Shown here: piece by piece, positions 52,669 to 61,619 of the stretch | Layout of the letters: the number at the start of each line of letters is the position of its first letter | Numbering within the stretch: the stretch's first letter is position 1 | Assembly (NCBI GenBank): GCA_964555515.1 | Contig: CAZKSJ010000002.1 | Span: forward strand, 12,416 to 76,415 | Reading direction: 5' to 3' | DNA: 64,000 bases | Origin: UBA1388 sp964555515 | GTDB taxonomy: Bacteria > Patescibacteriota > Microgenomatia > UBA1400 > PJMF01 | The notes under the pieces: model-generated | Database searches by the model: none | Told to the model about the DNA's origin: nothing | Seen by the model: only the letters and a program-made list of their open reading frames with translations | Program-made: the position numbers and the translations under genes

Positions 52669-54189
52669 GTTTGATTCCTGCCATTTTGAGTGTCGCCTTT
52701 TCGCTTAAAAATAATCTCAGTAAGGTTCTTGTTACGACAACCCCGGTAAAAAGACCCAATAAAACTCCAATAAATAAGGTCACGCCAAAGCCCCTGACCA
52801 TGCCGCTAGTGTTGAGAAAGCTAAAATTCAACGGATTAATTAAAACTACAGCGGTGGCGAGAGTGACTACATTCGCGTCTTTGATACTATCCCAAGCGCG
52901 GCCAAAACCTAACTCCATCGCACTTTCAAATGGTTTCTGCACCCGTAGTTCTTCTTTCATTCTTTCGAAAATTAAAATATTAGCATCAACTGCCATACCA
53001 ATAGACAACAGCAGACCAGCAATTCCTGGCAAAGTAATTGTCACGCCGAGCAGTTTGTATACAGCAATTGTCAATAAAGCGTAGATTGTTAAAGCTAAGC
53101 TAGCTAATACCCCGGGAACTTGGTAATAAGCCACCATAAAAATCACCACAAAGATAATTCCAATCAAGCCAGCCTGCACACTCTTCTGGACTGATTCTGC
53201 GCCCAAACTCGCGCCAATTGTCCGTTGCTCCAAAACGGTGATTGGCACCGGTAATGCTCCCGCATTCAGCTGAATACTTAACTGCTTGGCCTCATCGATG
53301 GTAAAACCCCCGGTTATGACGGCCTGACCACCATAAATTGGCTCGTTAATTTGGGGGGCCATTAAGATATTGCCATCTAGAAAAATCGCCAAAAGCTGCC
53401 CTGAGTTCTCGGTCGTGATTTGACCAAATAGCTCACTGCCTTCTGCGTCAAATTCAATGCCAACCGTAGGCTCATTGGTCTGTGGGTCAAACTGGACACC
53501 TGCTCTCTTCAATTGCTTACCAGACAAGCCTGTAGGCACCAGCTGGGTGAGTGGTCCTTCTTCGGACTCAATGGTTTGTACTAACTGAAATTCGAGCTCA
53601 GCGGTTTGCCCCACTAAAGCCAATGCTTCAGTTGGGTCATCAACGCCAGGCAGCTCCACAATAATTCGATGTGAATCACCGGCCACTGCGGTTTGCACCA
53701 NNNNNNNNNNNNNNNNNNNNNNNNNNNNNNNNNNNNNNNNNNNNNNNNNNNNNNNNNNNNNNNNNNNNNNNNNNNNNNNNNNNNNNNNNNNNNNNNNNNN
53801 CCAGGCAGCTCCACAATAATTCGATGTGAATCACCGGCCACTGCGGTTTGCACCACTGGTTCATTGATACCGTATAAGTCAACTCTTCGTAATATCACTT
53901 CTCTCGCCGAATCTAGAGCAGTCATCCTATCTTTTTCAGCAATCTCTCCCATATCAGCCTCTAAGACAATTTGCATGCCGCCTTGAATGTCTAGCCCTCG
54001 TTTGAAAGCAAAATCAAGCACGATTGGCTTGTCCTGCCAAGTGAATTGTATCTGAGGAGGACTCAGCTGAATTGTCCGTGTAGGCTGAATGTATGGAATT
54101 GTCCATGAAAAATCTTGGGGAATAGCAATTAAGACGGCCAAGACCGTCAGCAACATAATTAAAAGATATTGGCGAACTGGACGTTTCAT
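52661..54189 (-). CDS. secD: Protein translocase subunit SecD, split by an artefactual gap
   Basis: SecD works with SecF in protein export. The N-terminus (54189 downwards) has one helix and FKRGLDIQGGMQIVLEADM; the C-terminal part has the SecD helices with SIGMAVDANILIFERMKEEL. The frame is broken by 100 N (53701-53800), but 55 bp are repeated on both sides of them. Removing the N and one copy (155 bp) joins INEPVVQTAVAGDSHRIIVE to LPGVDDPTEALALVG in one frame, giving 457 aa, a normal SecD. The gene is therefore intact in the organism and the frameshift is an assembly effect. Confidence 0.92.
53646..53855. other. Assembly gap (100 N) with identical 55-bp flanks
   Basis: 53646-53700 and 53801-53855 are identical and flush with the N run. 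This is what unmerged overlapping contig ends look like. The true genome should have one copy and no gap, shortening the window by 155 bp. Confidence 0.93.
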
Positions 54190-54214
54190 GCCAAAACTTT
54201 GCTTATAAATCTAT

Positions 54215-54814
54215 TTATACAGTGGGCGGCTTTCTCTCGGCGAACTCATCTTCATTGCCAATTACCATGACTCTACTTTCATAGAGGACATCCATGATGA
54301 ATGGATCACGGCGTTGCTTGCGAAATTCAAATTCCTCTTCAGAAAATACTGCGTAGTTGATTTCTCTGCCCAATTCCTTTTCTTCTTGCTTAATCAAATC
54401 GGATAACTCTGCCAACACTACCTCACCAATGATCAACATGTCCACCTGACCCTGAGCGACAGGTTTTTTTCTGATAAATCTACCAGCAAACATCACGTAC
54501 TTGATGCTACCCAGCTTCCGCCTAAATTTTCGAATCTTCCGACCAATTCCGGTATTTTTGGAGATCATCTGCTGCAACTCTTGGTAAAAAAGGTAGCGTT
54601 TGTTGAGTTGGTAATACAATCGATTGCCCCGTTGCTCACTCTTGAGAATTCCCGATCCGAGCAAGCGATCGAGTTCACGACGAACCGCATTAATCTCTTC
54701 TTTGGTTTTACGTGTAATTTCCCGAACATAATACATTTCGTCAGGATCAGAGAAAAACAACTCTAAAATCTTAACTCGAACCCGAGAGATCATAAAGTCT
54801 TGCAATTTATTCAT
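54215..54814 (-). CDS. Winged-HTH regulator with nucleotidyltransferase-like domain
   Basis: 199 aa. The N-terminal ~85 residues form a winged helix of the ArsR/MarR kind (VRVKILELFFSDPDEMYYVREITRKT as continuous context, then INAVRRELDRLLGSGILKS and a GNRLYYQLN wing). The C-terminal half resembles a MNT-type nucleotidyltransferase domain: VDMLIIGEVVLAELSDLI and INYAVFSEEEFEFR. The GS-x9-DxD active site is not complete (MFAGRFIRKKPVAQGQVDML), so activity is doubtful. Proteins of this build are common in CPR genomes and remain uncharacterised. It sits between secD and the DUF3048 gene. Confidence 0.72.
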   Translation of the reverse strand: MNKLQDFMISRVRVKILELFFSDPDEMYYVREITRKTKEEINAVRRELDRLLGSGILKSEQRGNRLYYQLNKRYLFYQELQQMISKNTGIGRKIRKFRRKLGSIKYVMFAGRFIRKKPVAQGQVDMLIIGEVVLAELSDLIKQEEKELGREINYAVFSEEEFEFRKQRRDPFIMDVLYESRVMVIGNEDEFAERKPPTV

Positions 54815-54835
54815 GTGTTTAATCTGTTATAGATG

Positions 54836-56026
54836 TTAATAACTAACGTCTGTCGAGGTATCCACAATTGAAATCCACGTTAAACCTCTCGGCATAGCCA
54901 GTGCCTGGCCACGATTGTCGGTAAAAACCAGTTCATCTTCACGATCTTCTTTTACCCAGGAAGCTTTGGTGACGATACCATCGCTGAAAATCAAAGCATC
55001 ACCAGTACCCGTTGTGTCATAGAGCATGTGTTTCAACTCATTGATCGGACCTTTTTCTTTGGTGAGTAAAACAACTGCCGTCTTAACCTCAATCTGCTTA
55101 TCGGTATTTAAATCATTGTGCGGCTGACCTCCCAGGAAGCGAAGGTAAGTACCCTTCTCTGGCTGATAAGTATACTTTACCGAGTAATCGCCGTAACCAG
55201 ACCAGAAATCAAAACTAACTTCGGTGGCGGCCGCGCCTGTCATTTTTTCATCAGTAAACTTCCAGGATGTGAAACCATCCTTCCAATCTTCCCCAGGATA
55301 AACTTTCTTACCCACTTTTCTTTCTGGGGACATATTCGTCCACCCTCTTTCTTCGCCCACCGCCCATAACTTCTCAGTGGAACTTTCCATGGTGTGCTCG
55401 GTTGCTACTTGACGGCCCACTCGGTTGGCATTCCTCACAAAAGTTGGATAACCAATACTAAACTGATTCAAATCATTCTCTTGATTCCATCCATAACTGC
55501 CAATTTGACCAAGCGCGTTGGTGGGTCCTTCTAGGTTTGCACCACCAACATGAACATAGAGTGGATAATTGTAGCCTGATGCATAATCCACAAAATACGT
55601 TCTGGCTGAGCGAATTGGGGCGAGGACAGTATCAAAAGCTTGCACGCCGCAATAATAGACACCCATAAACCTGGTCACTCCTCCTTCAGCAATGGCCTCA
55701 TAAACCAGGTCAGCACTACTGAGTCCTGACTGAGGTCTCGCATCAGGGTGGTTTTCAATCATCACCGCCAATGGTCTTCTTTTCTCCCAGGCTTCCTTTT
55801 CAACTGATGTAAAAAGTTTACCATTAATTGGGCACTCTTGATCTCTGGGGGCGCTTGGATCAAGTTCTAGCAACGCGCCAAGCAGGGTTTGCTCCTCCTC
55901 CTCAGCAATTCCCTCCTCTTCAGAGCTAGTTCTGCTTTGCCCGTTTACTGCAGAAAATACCGTAAAGGTAGTGACTGCAGCCAATAAATAGACCACTAAT
56001 GAAAAGATTAACACTTTTTTCGTCAT
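54836..56026 (-). CDS. DUF3048 envelope protein (YerB-like)
   Basis: 396 aa with an N-terminal membrane anchor or signal (about 4-25) followed by an acidic linker rich in Glu (EEEGIAEEEEQ). The DUF3048 domain is clear: RRPLAVMIENHPDARPQSG, ADLVYEAIAEGGVTRFMGVY and IRSARTYFVDYA. The C-terminal domain has YDTTGTGDALIFSDGIVTKA and TWISIVDT. The family is extracytoplasmic and of unknown function. AAGGA lies about 8 nt before the ATG at 56026, which decides the start against a 10-codon extension. Confidence 0.88.
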   Translation of the reverse strand: MTKKVLIFSLVVYLLAAVTTFTVFSAVNGQSRTSSEEEGIAEEEEQTLLGALLELDPSAPRDQECPINGKLFTSVEKEAWEKRRPLAVMIENHPDARPQSGLSSADLVYEAIAEGGVTRFMGVYYCGVQAFDTVLAPIRSARTYFVDYASGYNYPLYVHVGGANLEGPTNALGQIGSYGWNQENDLNQFSIGYPTFVRNANRVGRQVATEHTMESSTEKLWAVGEERGWTNMSPERKVGKKVYPGEDWKDGFTSWKFTDEKMTGAAATEVSFDFWSGYGDYSVKYTYQPEKGTYLRFLGGQPHNDLNTDKQIEVKTAVVLLTKEKGPINELKHMLYDTTGTGDALIFSDGIVTKASWVKEDREDELVFTDNRGQALAMPRGLTWISIVDTSTDVSY

Positions 56027-56059
56027 ATCAATTTCCTTATAACGGCACACAGCCAACGC

Positions 56060-56368
56060 CTAATTGTAGCGCAAATAGATATAAATTCCAATCAAGCTAG
56101 CAACCAGAATTGCTGTGATCAGTAATGATCGTAACATGTCATTTGCCAAAAAGTGAGCACTAACTCTGAGTAATGATTTTTCTGCTGTTGGTTTTTTTGG
56201 CTGCGTGACAGGCAATGTTAACCCTTGTTTGGAATGAGTGGGGGTTGTTTGGGCAGTTTTTGAAACAAACTGGTCAGTATTTTGGCTTATACCCTCCTGT
56301 GCTGTCTTCACTTCTCTTCTTTTTCGAGTAATCTTTTGCTTTTGTTTACGGGTGCGACGTTTTGCCAT
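56060..56368 (-). CDS. Small basic tail-anchored protein, unknown
   Basis: 102 aa. The first ~25 residues are almost entirely Lys/Arg/Gln/Thr (MAKRRTRKQKQKITRKRR), the middle is polar and low-complexity, and one helix lies at the C-terminus (about 80-98). This suits a cytoplasmic nucleic-acid- or lipid-binding tail with a membrane anchor. No family recognised. It lies 33 nt after rseP. Confidence 0.6.
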   Translation of the reverse strand: MAKRRTRKQKQKITRKRREVKTAQEGISQNTDQFVSKTAQTTPTHSKQGLTLPVTQPKKPTAEKSLLRVSAHFLANDMLRSLLITAILVASLIGIYIYLRYN

Positions 56369-56401
56369 ATCAAATACCTATTAATACTTTTGTTTGACTG
56401 G

Positions 56402-57514
56402 TTAAGAAAATATCCGGATTACATCACGAACAGTAATAAATACTACTAAAGCTAATAAGATGAAATAGCCACCATAGCTCATCCAGTATTCTACTTTAAA
56501 TAAATATTTGGGCTTAATAACAGCTTCAAACACAGTGAAGACCGCTTTGCCTCCGTCCAATGGCGGAATCGGTAGCACATTCATAATTGCCAAGTTGATC
56601 GATAACATACCGGCAAAAGATAGAATCATTAACAAGCCTTCCTCAAAAATGCCTGACTGCTGAGCTTGATGTACTATCCCCACTGGGCCAGCTAATTCTT
56701 CAGAAACATGGCCGCTAGAAACTAAGTTGCCGCCCAGTCTGGATAAAGCCGCCAGTATCTCTTGACCCATGATGAGTGCTTGTTCTAAGCCAAATACCAT
56801 GCTGCGAAATGGCATTTCATACCAAGGGTAAAAAATCATTTCAAATTGAGTAAAAACGACCCCAAGCGATCCCTGATCTGCGGGCGTTTCTTCTTTAGAT
56901 CTAACGTAAACTTGGAAACTCTGTTCTATTTCTGCACACTCCAGTTTTTGACATTGGCCTGTGGTGATAAGCGTAACTTGTTTGCCCTGATTTTCTGTCA
57001 CATAATTAATCACAGCATTTGGTGAATCTGTTTCCACCCTTTGCCCTTCATGCTCAAAAGCAATAATGTTAACTTGGGTAGGAATGCCCGCTTCTGCCGC
57101 CGGTGAGCCAGGAGCAACCTCGCCGATTCTGGCTTGAGGAATTTCCAACGGTATACCTAAAATAGAAAAAATCACGGCAAAGGCCAGAATCCCAAACAAA
57201 AAGTTGACAGCCGCGCCGGCAAGCACTACAAATAATCTTTTTTCCTTGGAGACAGCATAAAATTCACCCTTTTTAGCCAAATCGCGCCGGCTGGGGTCAG
57301 AATCTTCTCCCGCCATCCTCACAAAGCCGCCAAATGGAATCCAATTAAGAGTAAAGTCTGTGCCCTGCCACCTAAATAACTTTAAAGCTTTGGGGGGGTA
57401 ACCTATACCAAATTCTTTGACCACAATACCCGACAATCTGGCAGCAAAAAAATGACCAAGCTCATGAATAATCACTAAAAATGACAGAATCAAAATAAAA
57501 ATTACGATTGCCAT
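56402..57514 (-). CDS. rseP: Site-2 protease RseP (M50 zinc metalloprotease)
   Basis: Intramembrane protease, 370 aa. HELGH at residues 17-21 lies in the first helix; the third zinc ligand motif is NVLPIPPLDGGKAV near residue 315. A PDZ-like domain (about 130-200, with IGEVAPGSPAAEAGIPTQ) lies between. WIPFGGFVRMAGED follows the first helix, as in the family. Only one PDZ domain is present, as in many non-proteobacterial members. frr lies 19 nt upstream. It would cleave anti-sigma factors or signal peptide remnants. Confidence 0.93.
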   Translation of the reverse strand: MAIVIFILILSFLVIIHELGHFFAARLSGIVVKEFGIGYPPKALKLFRWQGTDFTLNWIPFGGFVRMAGEDSDPSRRDLAKKGEFYAVSKEKRLFVVLAGAAVNFLFGILAFAVIFSILGIPLEIPQARIGEVAPGSPAAEAGIPTQVNIIAFEHEGQRVETDSPNAVINYVTENQGKQVTLITTGQCQKLECAEIEQSFQVYVRSKEETPADQGSLGVVFTQFEMIFYPWYEMPFRSMVFGLEQALIMGQEILAALSRLGGNLVSSGHVSEELAGPVGIVHQAQQSGIFEEGLLMILSFAGMLSINLAIMNVLPIPPLDGGKAVFTVFEAVIKPKYLFKVEYWMSYGGYFILLALVVFITVRDVIRIFS

Positions 57515-57533
57515 ACATCAATCCTGGAACTAG

Positions 57534-58088
57534 TTATATACTCAGAAGTTCTTTTTCTTTACTGGCCTGAAGACTTTCTAGTTCGGCAACTGCTCCTTGA
57601 TGCTTCTCCTCTAGCTCGTCTAGATCAGCGGCAATATCGTCTTCACTGACACCCTCACTGCCTTCCTGAGCTTCAATTTCTTGTTTAGCCTTGGTGCGAA
57701 CATCACGCAACATCGCTTTCCCTGCCTCAATTTTCTGATGAAGTTGCTTGACCATTTCTTTTCTTTTTTCTTCGGTTAAGGCTGGTACAGGCACACGAAT
57801 AATGTCACCGTCAACGACTGGATTGAGGTTTAATTCTGCCTTGGCAATGGCTTTTTCAATATTCACTACCAGTGACTTATCCCAGGGTGAAATTACCAAC
57901 AAGGTCGCGTCTGGGACGTTGATACTAGCCAATTCCACCAACTTCATTCGTTGGCCATATGCTTCCACTAGAACAGGATCCATTAAATCCGCTGAAGCTC
58001 GACCGGTCCGCAAAGTACGCACATCGCTGCGGATATGCTCAAGCGTAGCTTCTAATTTTTGATCATAGGTGGAAAATGAATATGTCAT
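57534..58088 (-). CDS. frr: Ribosome recycling factor
   Basis: Two-domain factor that splits post-termination ribosomes with EF-G; 184 aa. The family pattern is clear: LEHIRSDVRTLRTGRASADL, VEAYGQRMKLVELASINVPD, LLVISPWDKSLVVNIEKAI, DGDIIRVPVPALTEEKRKEM and a final KEKELLSI. A TACAAT box lies 7 nt before the ATG. rseP follows, a reduced form of the common frr-uppS-cdsA-dxr-rseP order. Confidence 0.95.
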   Translation of the reverse strand: MTYSFSTYDQKLEATLEHIRSDVRTLRTGRASADLMDPVLVEAYGQRMKLVELASINVPDATLLVISPWDKSLVVNIEKAIAKAELNLNPVVDGDIIRVPVPALTEEKRKEMVKQLHQKIEAGKAMLRDVRTKAKQEIEAQEGSEGVSEDDIAADLDELEEKHQGAVAELESLQASKEKELLSI

Positions 58089-58095
58089 AAGCTAG

Positions 58096-58101
58096 ATTGT
58101 A
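58096..58101 (-). promoter_or_regulatory. -10 box (TACAAT) 7 nt before frr
   Basis: TACAAT on the minus strand, CTAGCTT, then the ATG at 58088. No clear -35. The spacer to the divergent gene at 58255 is 166 nt and shows no other feature apart from the box at 58243. Confidence 0.45.
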
Positions 58102-58242
58102 ACAAATTCTTGACAAAGTAGCGTACTGAATTCAACTCACTTAATTAATTTGCCATTAATGTTCGCTGACTTACAAAGTAATTATTAATTAGAAAACTGC
58201 TGAAAGTTTTTAACATTAAGGTGCTAATTGCAGGGACTGATG

Positions 58243-58248
58243 TATACT
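58243..58248 (+). promoter_or_regulatory. -10 box (TATACT) 6 nt before the GTG at 58255
   Basis: TATACT, then TAGGGC, then GTG. The spacing agrees with the other leaderless candidates; no clear -35. Confidence 0.45.
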
Positions 58249-58254
58249 TAGGGC

Positions 58255-59091
58255 GTGAAATTTCTGATTGAACAATTTGTATACATTTTTGCTTCTCTTT
58301 CATCGCTCAGGTTTTATCAAAACGTGCAGCAGATTTCTCTCAAGAACTCGGTCATTTCATATCTTTTCTTCTTGTCGTGGCTGGCACTCATCATGAGCTG
58401 GTGGTTTTGGATTTTTTCATCACCCCTTCTCACCAGCCAACTCTTGCTGAGTGTAGATGAGCTAGTAGAGCAATATCCACCAGAGCTAGTTTTGAACTGG
58501 AATGGCACAGATCTTAATGCCAGTCTTTCTCCGGTCATCTTTTCGATGCCTACCACTTTGCCTAATCAAGACTCGGTGCTGCCCAATAATTTACTCATCA
58601 TTAACACCAACAACGCTCCAATAGATCAAAATGCTTTGTGGTTAGTCACCAACACTGCACTCATCATGCAGCTCGAGGATCAATCCACTCAGCCACTTAC
58701 CTTGAAAAATATTTTCCCTCAAAATTTTACAATCGATCGGTCGGTGATTGAAGTTTTTCACCCCCAACTCAAGGCATGGCTGCTAAGCTTAATGGAAACC
58801 GCCAAATTATTGACTTTGCCAATGATATTTATTTATCTCCTTCTCTCAAGATTGATTATGTTGGCAATTGAATCAAGCATAGTCTGGTTGTTATTGAAAT
58901 TTAATCGAATTAAACTTCAATACTGGAAAATTGTTCAACTGTGCTTGCATTTATTTATTCCCGCCGAAATTGTTCATCAAGTGGCAATAAGAGTGCTACC
59001 AAATTCCCCATTTTCATTTCATTCACTCACCTTCTGGGTGTTGTTAATGTTCATTTTAGTAGCCAGTCTTCCTACTACCAAAAAGAATTAA
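58255..59091 (+). CDS. Polytopic membrane protein, DUF1189-like
   Basis: 278 aa: one helix near residues 33-55, an extracytoplasmic domain of ~120 residues and four hydrophobic helices in the C-terminal half. This layout and the FIFASLSSLRFYQNVQQISL front resemble DUF1189 membrane proteins, of unknown function. I rate this as a resemblance only. The start is a GTG fixed by the TATACT box 6 nt before it. It stands alone, convergent with the gene ending at 59193. Confidence 0.6.
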   Translation: MKFLIEQFVYIFASLSSLRFYQNVQQISLKNSVISYLFFLSWLALIMSWWFWIFSSPLLTSQLLLSVDELVEQYPPELVLNWNGTDLNASLSPVIFSMPTTLPNQDSVLPNNLLIINTNNAPIDQNALWLVTNTALIMQLEDQSTQPLTLKNIFPQNFTIDRSVIEVFHPQLKAWLLSLMETAKLLTLPMIFIYLLLSRLIMLAIESSIVWLLLKFNRIKLQYWKIVQLCLHLFIPAEIVHQVAIRVLPNSPFSFHSLTFWVLLMFILVASLPTTKKN

Positions 59092-59192
59092 TTGGTGGTT
59101 CCGTTCAAAACCAAACACAAAACTATTTTGGCTGATCAAGAACTTGAAAAGTTTAAAAAGAGCGAGTCTAACTGATTGAATAGACAGCCTAT

Positions 59193-59585
59193 TTAGTCTT
59201 TTTTGGGATCGATGCGCAGGGAGTAATCTAGGGTGGGAAAAACCAACTCGTTTTTGGTCGGGTCTGCTTCTTTCAGCTCTTCTCTGGCTACTTCTACTCT
59301 CTTTAGTAAGGGCCCGACCTCAACTTTCCTTGATTCCCCAATGGTGGGTGATGCTTCTGGTACTGTGACTTTCTTGCGACTATTGATCACCATGTTGATT
59401 AATAGCAAAACTAAAAGGACAAGAAAAGTGACGACGGCAATCAAGCCTATCACCACCTTTTTTCTTTTTAAGAGAGGTGGCTTGATTTCCTTTTCCACAA
59501 ATTCTGGTTCAGGAAGTGGCCCAATCTGCTCAAACAGGGGTTGTTCTACAGAAAATTTGGTCTGATCAATCTTGTATTTGTTCAT
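59193..59585 (-). CDS. Single-pass membrane protein, unknown
   Basis: 130 aa: a ~40-residue acidic N-terminus, a KRKK stop followed by one strongly hydrophobic helix (about 44-66), and a ~65-residue charged outer part. No family recognised. The start overlaps the stop of the upstream coiled-coil gene (TAATG), so the two are coupled and probably act together. Confidence 0.6.
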   Translation of the reverse strand: MNKYKIDQTKFSVEQPLFEQIGPLPEPEFVEKEIKPPLLKRKKVVIGLIAVVTFLVLLVLLLINMVINSRKKVTVPEASPTIGESRKVEVGPLLKRVEVAREELKEADPTKNELVFPTLDYSLRIDPKKD

Positions 59586-60565
59586 TATTCTGTCAACTCC
59601 ACGATTAATTCTTTCAAAAAGGATAATAGCTGTGCGGTACCGCTATATGCTGCTTCAAGATCGTTACCAAAGGTGGTTGAGTAGTTCTTCCGAGTAACTG
59701 AAGTCTGTTTTTCAATATTAGTGCGGACGCTAAGTAACTCGGTGCCAACGTTTTCAAACAATCGGTTGACTTGCGTGTACGCCCTGTCGCGCTCCGCTTG
59801 GCGGAGCGCGCTGACTTTAAACTCTTGATGTAGAAGTAAGATATCCTGATATATCAATCTAGACTTATCATAGATTGACTGAATATCGCCGGCAGTAATC
59901 AAGGCAATTGCCAAATGTGCGGTGGGCTCAAACTCGGCTCTGAGCAGATCAAATTCATCGGCTCGTGTGTTCGCTCCATCCCGATCAACTGTTTTTGCCA
60001 CCACTTCTCGGTGGGTTTTCAAAGCTTCAATGTGAGCAATACTTTCCTTGATGACTTGCTCTTTCTTAGATATTTCAATCCCCTCAGTGTCATCAATGGA
60101 AGCTCTCACCAACTCAAAGTAAGTTATTAATACATCGGTTCGTGCCAACATTACTTCCCGGGTACTCACCACAGCTTTTTCTAAAGACTGCAGAGTGTTC
60201 AATTGCTTGAACTGCGCACTATCAATGTAAAACGTTCTTTCCAGTTCGCGATACTTCTCCACTTGTTCTTGGTAAAGGATTCTCAAACGCTTGATTTCTT
60301 CAGTCTGTCTAGGCTTGGTAAAGACTGTATCTATAGGGTAAGGAGTAGGTGAGGTAGCAAAGTTGGTACCGCTCTCTTTGGCTTGGGCAGATGGCGAACC
60401 AGTCGTGGTTTGAGTTGTGATGGTGGTGGTCGTGGTGGTAGTTTCAACTTGACCGGGTTGCAGGGCAAATGCTACTCCTAAAAATCCAGATCCACTCCAC
60501 ACACTAGTCCCAAATAAAACAAAGATGAAAGCAATAATCAGCAAATGACGGCAGGCGGAGTGCAT
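59585..60565 (-). CDS. Secreted coiled-coil protein with threonine-rich linker, unknown
   Basis: 326 aa. An N-terminal signal sequence (about 1-35, LLIIAFIFVLFGTSVW) is followed by a low-complexity Thr/Gln/Ser linker (ETTTTTTTITTQTTTG) and a ~240-residue helical region with heptad-like spacing and many charged residues (SLEKAVVSTREVMLA, EQVIKESIAHIEALKTHREV). No enzyme motif. Likely an extracytoplasmic structural or tethering protein. It precedes the coupled single-pass protein and follows rfbA. A perfect 10-bp hairpin lies inside the coding sequence at 59788-59810. Confidence 0.65.
   Translation of the reverse strand: MHSACRHLLIIAFIFVLFGTSVWSGSGFLGVAFALQPGQVETTTTTTTITTQTTTGSPSAQAKESGTNFATSPTPYPIDTVFTKPRQTEEIKRLRILYQEQVEKYRELERTFYIDSAQFKQLNTLQSLEKAVVSTREVMLARTDVLITYFELVRASIDDTEGIEISKKEQVIKESIAHIEALKTHREVVAKTVDRDGANTRADEFDLLRAEFEPTAHLAIALITAGDIQSIYDKSRLIYQDILLLHQEFKVSALRQAERDRAYTQVNRLFENVGTELLSVRTNIEKQTSVTRKNYSTTFGNDLEAAYSGTAQLLSFLKELIVELTE
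59788..59810. repeat. Perfect 10-bp hairpin inside a coding sequence
   Basis: CGCGCTCCGC-TTG-GCGGAGCGCG: ten G/C-rich pairs and a 3-nt loop, encoding part of the coiled-coil protein. It is much more G/C-rich than its surroundings. No second copy was noticed in this window. Confidence 0.7.
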
Positions 60566-60585
60566 CTTAATGTTTCATATGCTTA

Positions 60586-61302
60586 CTACTTATTCATTTC
60601 CTTTTCTCTAATGAAGGCATAAGCCTCAAACAGAGATTCAAACGTGCCAGTGTCCAACCATTTACCTTTGACGAAAGACACATCGAGCGTACCTTCTCTC
60701 AAGTACAACATATTTAGATCAGTAATTTCCAGCTCCCCTCTTGGTGAAGGTTGTAGAGATTTGGCCTTTGCAACTACAGATTGATCATAAATGTAAAGCC
60801 CTGTGACTGCATAGGCTGATTTGGGATGCTCCGGTTTTTCTTCGATGCTCAAAGCTTTTTTATTATCATCGAACTCCACTACCCCAAACCGATTTGGGTC
60901 TGACACCTCTTTAGCAAAAACTCGGCCACCATGCTGAAAAGTAGCAATCTCATCTGCAAAATTATCCTCAAAAACATTGTCTCCTAGAATTAATGTGACG
61001 TTATCATCACCAATGAAGTTTTCGCCAATAATCAATGCCTGTGCCAATCCTTGTGGCTTGTCTTGGATTTCATAAGTAAATTTGCACCCAAATTCTTGGC
61101 CACTACCTAATAGTTTTAAAAAGTCCCCCGCATGATCTGGTGCCACAATCACCAAAATATCCTTGATGCCTGCGCTCAACAACGTTTGGAGCGGAAAATA
61201 AATCATCGGCTGGTTATATATGGGTAGTAATTGCTTGCTCGTTACCTTGGTGAGCGGACTCAACCTGGTACCCGATCCGCCAGCTAAAATGATACCTTTC
61301 AT
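60586..61302 (-). CDS. rfbA: Glucose-1-phosphate thymidylyltransferase (RmlA-like), short form
   Basis: First enzyme of dTDP-L-rhamnose synthesis. The nucleotide-binding IILAGGSGTRLSPLTK, the QLLPIYNQPMIYFPL segment, VTLILGDNVFEDN with the metal Asp, FGVVEFDD, SIEEKPEHPKS and KGKWLDTGTFESL are all clear. 238 aa, about 50 shorter than the standard RmlA, because the C-terminal helical domain that forms the allosteric site is missing. Short forms are known. It is 43 kb from rfbB/C/D. A UTP-using homologue cannot be excluded. Confidence 0.9.
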   Translation of the reverse strand: MKGIILAGGSGTRLSPLTKVTSKQLLPIYNQPMIYFPLQTLLSAGIKDILVIVAPDHAGDFLKLLGSGQEFGCKFTYEIQDKPQGLAQALIIGENFIGDDNVTLILGDNVFEDNFADEIATFQHGGRVFAKEVSDPNRFGVVEFDDNKKALSIEEKPEHPKSAYAVTGLYIYDQSVVAKAKSLQPSPRGELEITDLNMLYLREGTLDVSFVKGKWLDTGTFESLFEAYAFIREKEMNK

Positions 61303-61359
61303 AATTTAAACCTTTAAATTTCCACAAATACCAGTGCCTAGTTTACCATTTACCCAATC

Positions 61360-61617
61360 TTAATAGGTGAGCATTAATAATGCTACTCCGCCTACTAAAG
61401 CAATTAAACCATATTCTTTCACGATTTCAGTGTTAATATGACCGGATTTTTTATGAACCAACACACCCCATAAGAAGTAGGTCACGATCATCATCACCAC
61501 CACTCCTCTTAACAAGAAGCGATCTGGCCAAAAATGAACAAATGAGTAAACATAGATTGCCAAAAAGCCAATTAATAAAATATATGCCAGGATGTGTTTT
61601 TTTATTTCGCTCAACAT
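61360..61617 (-). CDS. Small three-helix membrane protein, unknown
   Basis: 85 aa with three hydrophobic helices (about 9-27, 35-51, 66-83) and short charged loops (WPDRFLLRG, HKKSGHINTE). No family recognised. It begins 2 nt after the CAP-domain gene and is probably coupled to it. Confidence 0.6.
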   Translation of the reverse strand: MLSEIKKHILAYILLIGFLAIYVYSFVHFWPDRFLLRGVVVMMIVTYFLWGVLVHKKSGHINTEIVKEYGLIALVGGVALLMLTY

Positions 61618-61619
61618 AA

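Noticed and set aside
53646..53855. A 55-bp direct repeat or duplication inside secD
   Set aside because: Both copies are flush with the N run, which marks unmerged contig ends and not a biological repeat.
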